Assembly (NCBI GenBank): GCA_002771015.1
Contig: PCUO01000012.1
Coordinates: 1 to 6,834 of the forward strand
Direction of reading: 5' to 3'
Length of the DNA: 6,834 nucleotides
DNA from: Candidatus Yonathbacteria bacterium CG17_big_fil_post_rev_8_21_14_2_50_43_9
Lineage (GTDB): Bacteria; Patescibacteriota; Minisyncoccia; Phycocordibacterales; UBA1550
Made by a program: the position numbers and the translations under genes. The stretch's first letter is position 1; each line of letters begins with the position of its first letter. The notes beneath the pieces are model-generated. The model did no database searches, had not been told where the DNA came from, and worked only from the letters and a program-made list of their open reading frames with translations. Positions 5,331 through 6,834 of this stretch are shown here, one piece after another.

Positions 5331-5376
5331 ACAACAAAAAAACCCTGAATCAGCTGATTCAGGGTTTTTTTGTTGT
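5331..5376 (-). terminator. perfect palindromic terminator after the RRM gene
   Basis: A 46-bp perfect palindrome is centred between 5353 and 5354. The GC-containing stem CCCTGAATCAG/CTGATTCAGGG is flanked by seven A and seven T, so it works in either direction. It lies 7 bp past the RRM gene stop codon and separates that gene from the DUF5667 promoter. Confidence 0.9.
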
Positions 5377-5383
5377 ATGGGGG

Positions 5384-5683
5384 TTAGCCCATTCGGCGGT
5401 TTCCGCCACCAAACTCACGACGAGGCGCGCGCTCCTCGAGAGGACGCGCTTCGTTTACCGTAAGTGTTCGGCCCTGGAAATCCTTGCCATTCATTTCTGT
5501 GATTGCCTTATCGGCATCTGCGTCATTTGCCATTTCAATGAAGCCAAAACCCTTTGAGCGACCAGTCATCTTGTCAATGATGATTGCTGAAGAAGTAACT
5601 TCACCCATTTCTGCAAACGCTACTTTGAGATCATCCTCAGTCGTTGAATAAGGGATCCCTCCCACGTACAATTTTTTTGCCAT
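5384..5683 (-). CDS. small single-RRM RNA-binding protein (99 aa)
   Basis: One RNA recognition motif covers residues 4-80. RNP2 is LYVGGI (5-10) and RNP1 is KGFGFIEM (44-51), both with the aromatic RNA-contacting residues (Y6, F46, F48). The short tail (81-99) is arginine/glycine-rich (ERAPRREFGGGNRRMG). The layout matches the bacterial Rbp-type proteins first known from cyanobacteria, where several are cold-induced; a role as an RNA chaperone or stability factor is inferred from the family. The start ATG follows an A/T-rich leader with the 10-bp unit TTTTGCTTAA repeated twice in tandem (5696-5715) and no Shine-Dalgarno sequence. Hairpin element E ends only about 40 bp upstream. A strong terminator closes the gene. 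Confidence 0.93.
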   Translation of the reverse strand: MAKKLYVGGIPYSTTEDDLKVAFAEMGEVTSSAIIIDKMTGRSKGFGFIEMANDADADKAITEMNGKDFQGRTLTVNEARPLEERAPRREFGGGNRRMG

Positions 5684-5721
5684 AATACTACTTATTTTTG
5701 CTTAATTTTGCTTAATTCTAA

Positions 5722-5879
5722 AAGGCCTCCTGCGCAATAATTTTTGCAACGAAGGTCTCATATTTTAGGCGAAACGCAGTTAGAAATTTTGAGGAATATA
5801 TCTATATTTCAAAAAATTTCTAACTAGTTGTAGTCAAAATATGAGAGCTGCAGTAAAAAATTACTGCGCAGGAGGCCTT
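5722..5879 (-). repeat. hairpin element E (nested inverted repeat) upstream of the RRM gene
   Basis: The outer arms 5722-5745 and 5856-5879 (AAGGCCTCCTGCGCA core) are 24-nt complements with one difference, which becomes a G·U pair in minus-strand RNA. Two further perfect stems nest inside: TCTCATATTTT 5756-5766 with 5836-5846, and GTTAGAAATTTT 5779-5790 with 5813-5824, around an AT-rich apex ATATATCTATAT. The AGGCGA segment and the apex recall element D. There is no ORF. If transcription of the RRM gene starts upstream, this forms a very stable 158-nt structure in its 5' leader. Confidence 0.78.
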
Positions 5880-6143
5880 CGGTAAGATGACCTGTTTTCC
5901 TCGCCCTCTCACCTCGGCTAGAACCAAGCAGTCAAGCAAGCACTGAGTGAAAACTCTTACTAAGTAAGATTACCACGCGGACAACAAAAGTACAATATTC
6001 AAAAATATAGCTGTGGATAAGTGGCCTACGGCCAACAATTGTCAGTTGAGACAAATCACAACTGACAACAGGGCACCATTTGCCTTCGGCAAATGGTGCC
6101 CTGTCAAATGTCCACGTAGCGATGTCAATTGTCAAATGTTTTG
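5880..6143. other. intergenic stretch between typA and element E
   Basis: No gene is supported. On the minus strand, after the typA stop, come a 10-bp direct repeat TGTCAAATGT (6102-6111, 6130-6139), three hairpins in a row, a single DnaA-box-like TTATCCACA (6012-6020) and a small hairpin TCTTAC-TTA-GTAAGA near 5959-5973. A weak promoter is possible (TTGTAC, 17 bp, TAATCT, about 5971-6000). The 5880-5950 part is richer in GC and looks structured; I compared it with SRP RNA and with tRNA and could not match either. Confidence 0.4.
6022..6104 (-). repeat. three tandem hairpins in the typA 3' region
   Basis: In order on the minus strand: a perfect 17-bp stem with a 3-nt loop (6068-6104, ACAGGGCACCATTTGCC arm), a perfect 10-bp stem with a 10-nt loop (6039-6068, TTGTCAGTTG arm), and TGGCC-GTA-GGCCA (6022-6034). 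The first two abut. None is followed by a T-tract, so they are not standard intrinsic terminators; they may cap or stabilise the typA mRNA 3' end, or help termination weakly. Confidence 0.6.
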
Positions 6144-6834
6144 CTAGTTCTTCCTAAATGCCTTCACACGATCTGCATCAGTCAAATACTGCTTGCGGAG
6201 ACGAACAGATTTTGGGGTAATTTCCAAAAATTCCTCTTCGGTCATTGTCTCAAGACCTCGCTCAATTGAAAGGTCAAATGGTGGTGTGAGCACGATTGCT
6301 TCGTCGGTGCCCGAAGAACGCATATTTGAAAGTTGCTTCCCTTTTGTGGGATTCACTGTCATTTCATCACCCTTTGCAGTGTTGCCAATAACTTGCCCTT
6401 CGTACACCTCCACAGCAGGCCCGATGTATAGAGTACCGCGATCCTGAAGATTATATAGTGAAAAACCGAGAGCTTTTCCAGATGCCATTGAAACCATTGA
6501 CCCAGCCGCGCGCTTTACAATCTCGCCTGCATGTGGACGGAACTCCACAAAACGCGCGGATAAAATGCCGTCGCCCTTTGTATCCACCACAAACTGTCCG
6601 CGGTAGCCTAGAAGCCCGCGTGTAGGAATATCAAAAGTGAGACGCGTGATGCCATTCTCCTCTTTCATATTGGTCATCATAGCTTTACGCTTGTTTAGTT
6701 TTTCAATAACAATTCCAGAAAGTTCAGATGGAACGTCAATGATGAGCTCCTCATATGGCTCAAGCTTCACGCCGTTTTCTTCTTTAATGATAACCTGTGG
6801 TTGAGAGACCTGAAGCTCAAAACCCTCGCGACGC
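6144..6834 (-). CDS. typA: translational GTPase TypA/BipA, C-terminal 229 residues (5' end outside the window)
   Basis: TypA/BipA is a ribosome-associated GTPase of the EF-G family needed for ribosome assembly and growth under stress, cold included. The reading frame is open to the right edge: before the GTG at 6770 it continues upstream as RREGFELQVSQPQVIIKEENG, so that GTG is not the start. The visible part covers the domain V-like region (EPYEELIIDVP onward) and the BipA-specific C-terminal domain, with RGLLGYRGQFVVDTKGDGI, GQVIGN, TKGKQLSNMRSSGTDEAIVL and the signature ending EITPKSVRLRKQYL. The stop is TAG at 6144. The GTPase domain lies outside the window, so its intactness is not known. 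The next gene on the strand is the RRM protein, 460 bp away. Confidence 0.96.
   Translation of the reverse strand, partial: RREGFELQVSQPQVIIKEENGVKLEPYEELIIDVPSELSGIVIEKLNKRKAMMTNMKEENGITRLTFDIPTRGLLGYRGQFVVDTKGDGILSARFVEFRPHAGEIVKRAAGSMVSMASGKALGFSLYNLQDRGTLYIGPAVEVYEGQVIGNTAKGDEMTVNPTKGKQLSNMRSSGTDEAIVLTPPFDLSIERGLETMTEEEFLEITPKSVRLRKQYLTDADRVKAFRKN

Noticed and set aside
5880..5960. SRP RNA or a tRNA-like gene upstream of element E
   Set aside because: Short strings (ACAGGTCA, GGTTCTAGCC) recall SRP and tRNA T-arm motifs, but the conserved SRP tetraloop region and any cloverleaf are missing.
5311..6020. Replication origin suggested by two DnaA-box 9-mers
   Set aside because: Only two boxes 700 bp apart, with no dnaA or dnaN nearby and no AT-rich unwinding repeats.

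Overview
The window reads as chromosomal DNA of an AT-rich bacterium of the Candidate Phyla Radiation (Patescibacteria, Parcubacteria-like). This is an inference from the gene types: a secreted DUF5667 protein, a single-domain GIY-YIG protein, a DUF192 protein with one membrane anchor, a small one-RRM protein and a cobalamin-type ribonucleotide reductase. Start codons also lack Shine-Dalgarno sequences almost everywhere. I could not run a search, so the lineage is not proven.

Every gene I support lies on the minus strand, so transcription runs from right to left. From the right edge: (1) the C-terminal 229 codons of typA/bipA (6144-6834), cut by the window end; (2) a 460-bp intergenic stretch with three tandem hairpins, a DnaA-box-like 9-mer and a 158-bp nested hairpin element ('E'); (3) a 99-aa RRM RNA-binding protein (5384-5683) closed by a 46-bp perfect palindrome that acts as terminator; (4) a probable two-gene unit, a secreted DUF5667 coiled-coil protein (4428-5237) and an anchored DUF192 protein (3931-4398), behind a good extended -10 promoter; (5) nrdJ, a class II ribonucleotide reductase with an N-terminal ATP-cone (1478-3775); (6) a 20-codon lysine-rich micro-ORF (1288-1350) in otherwise unassigned DNA; (7) rnpB, the RNase P RNA (about 295-1062), then a second nested hairpin element ('D', 136-290) and a rho-independent terminator (105-134).

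The striking part is rnpB. Its conserved core is recognisable: P1, P2, P4 with CR-I and CR-V, P8, P9, P12, P18 and P19. It is however about 768 nt long instead of the usual 350-400, because three segments bounded by inverted repeats interrupt it. All three share the arm core CCCCCCACCA / TGGTGGGGGG. Two (A, 832-930; B, 949-1045) are diverged copies of one roughly 98-bp sequence. The third (C, 394-684) is 291 bp and is filled almost entirely by an intact GIY-YIG endonuclease-like gene whose start and stop codons both lie inside the terminal helix. Without the three inserts about 281 nt of core RNA remain. The inserts fall in peripheral helices (P3, the P5/P6 region, P16/P17), which suggests that the ribozyme has been colonised by a family of hairpin-armed intervening sequences. 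The large insert may be the nuclease-encoding member and the two small ones its shorter relatives; this last step is inference.
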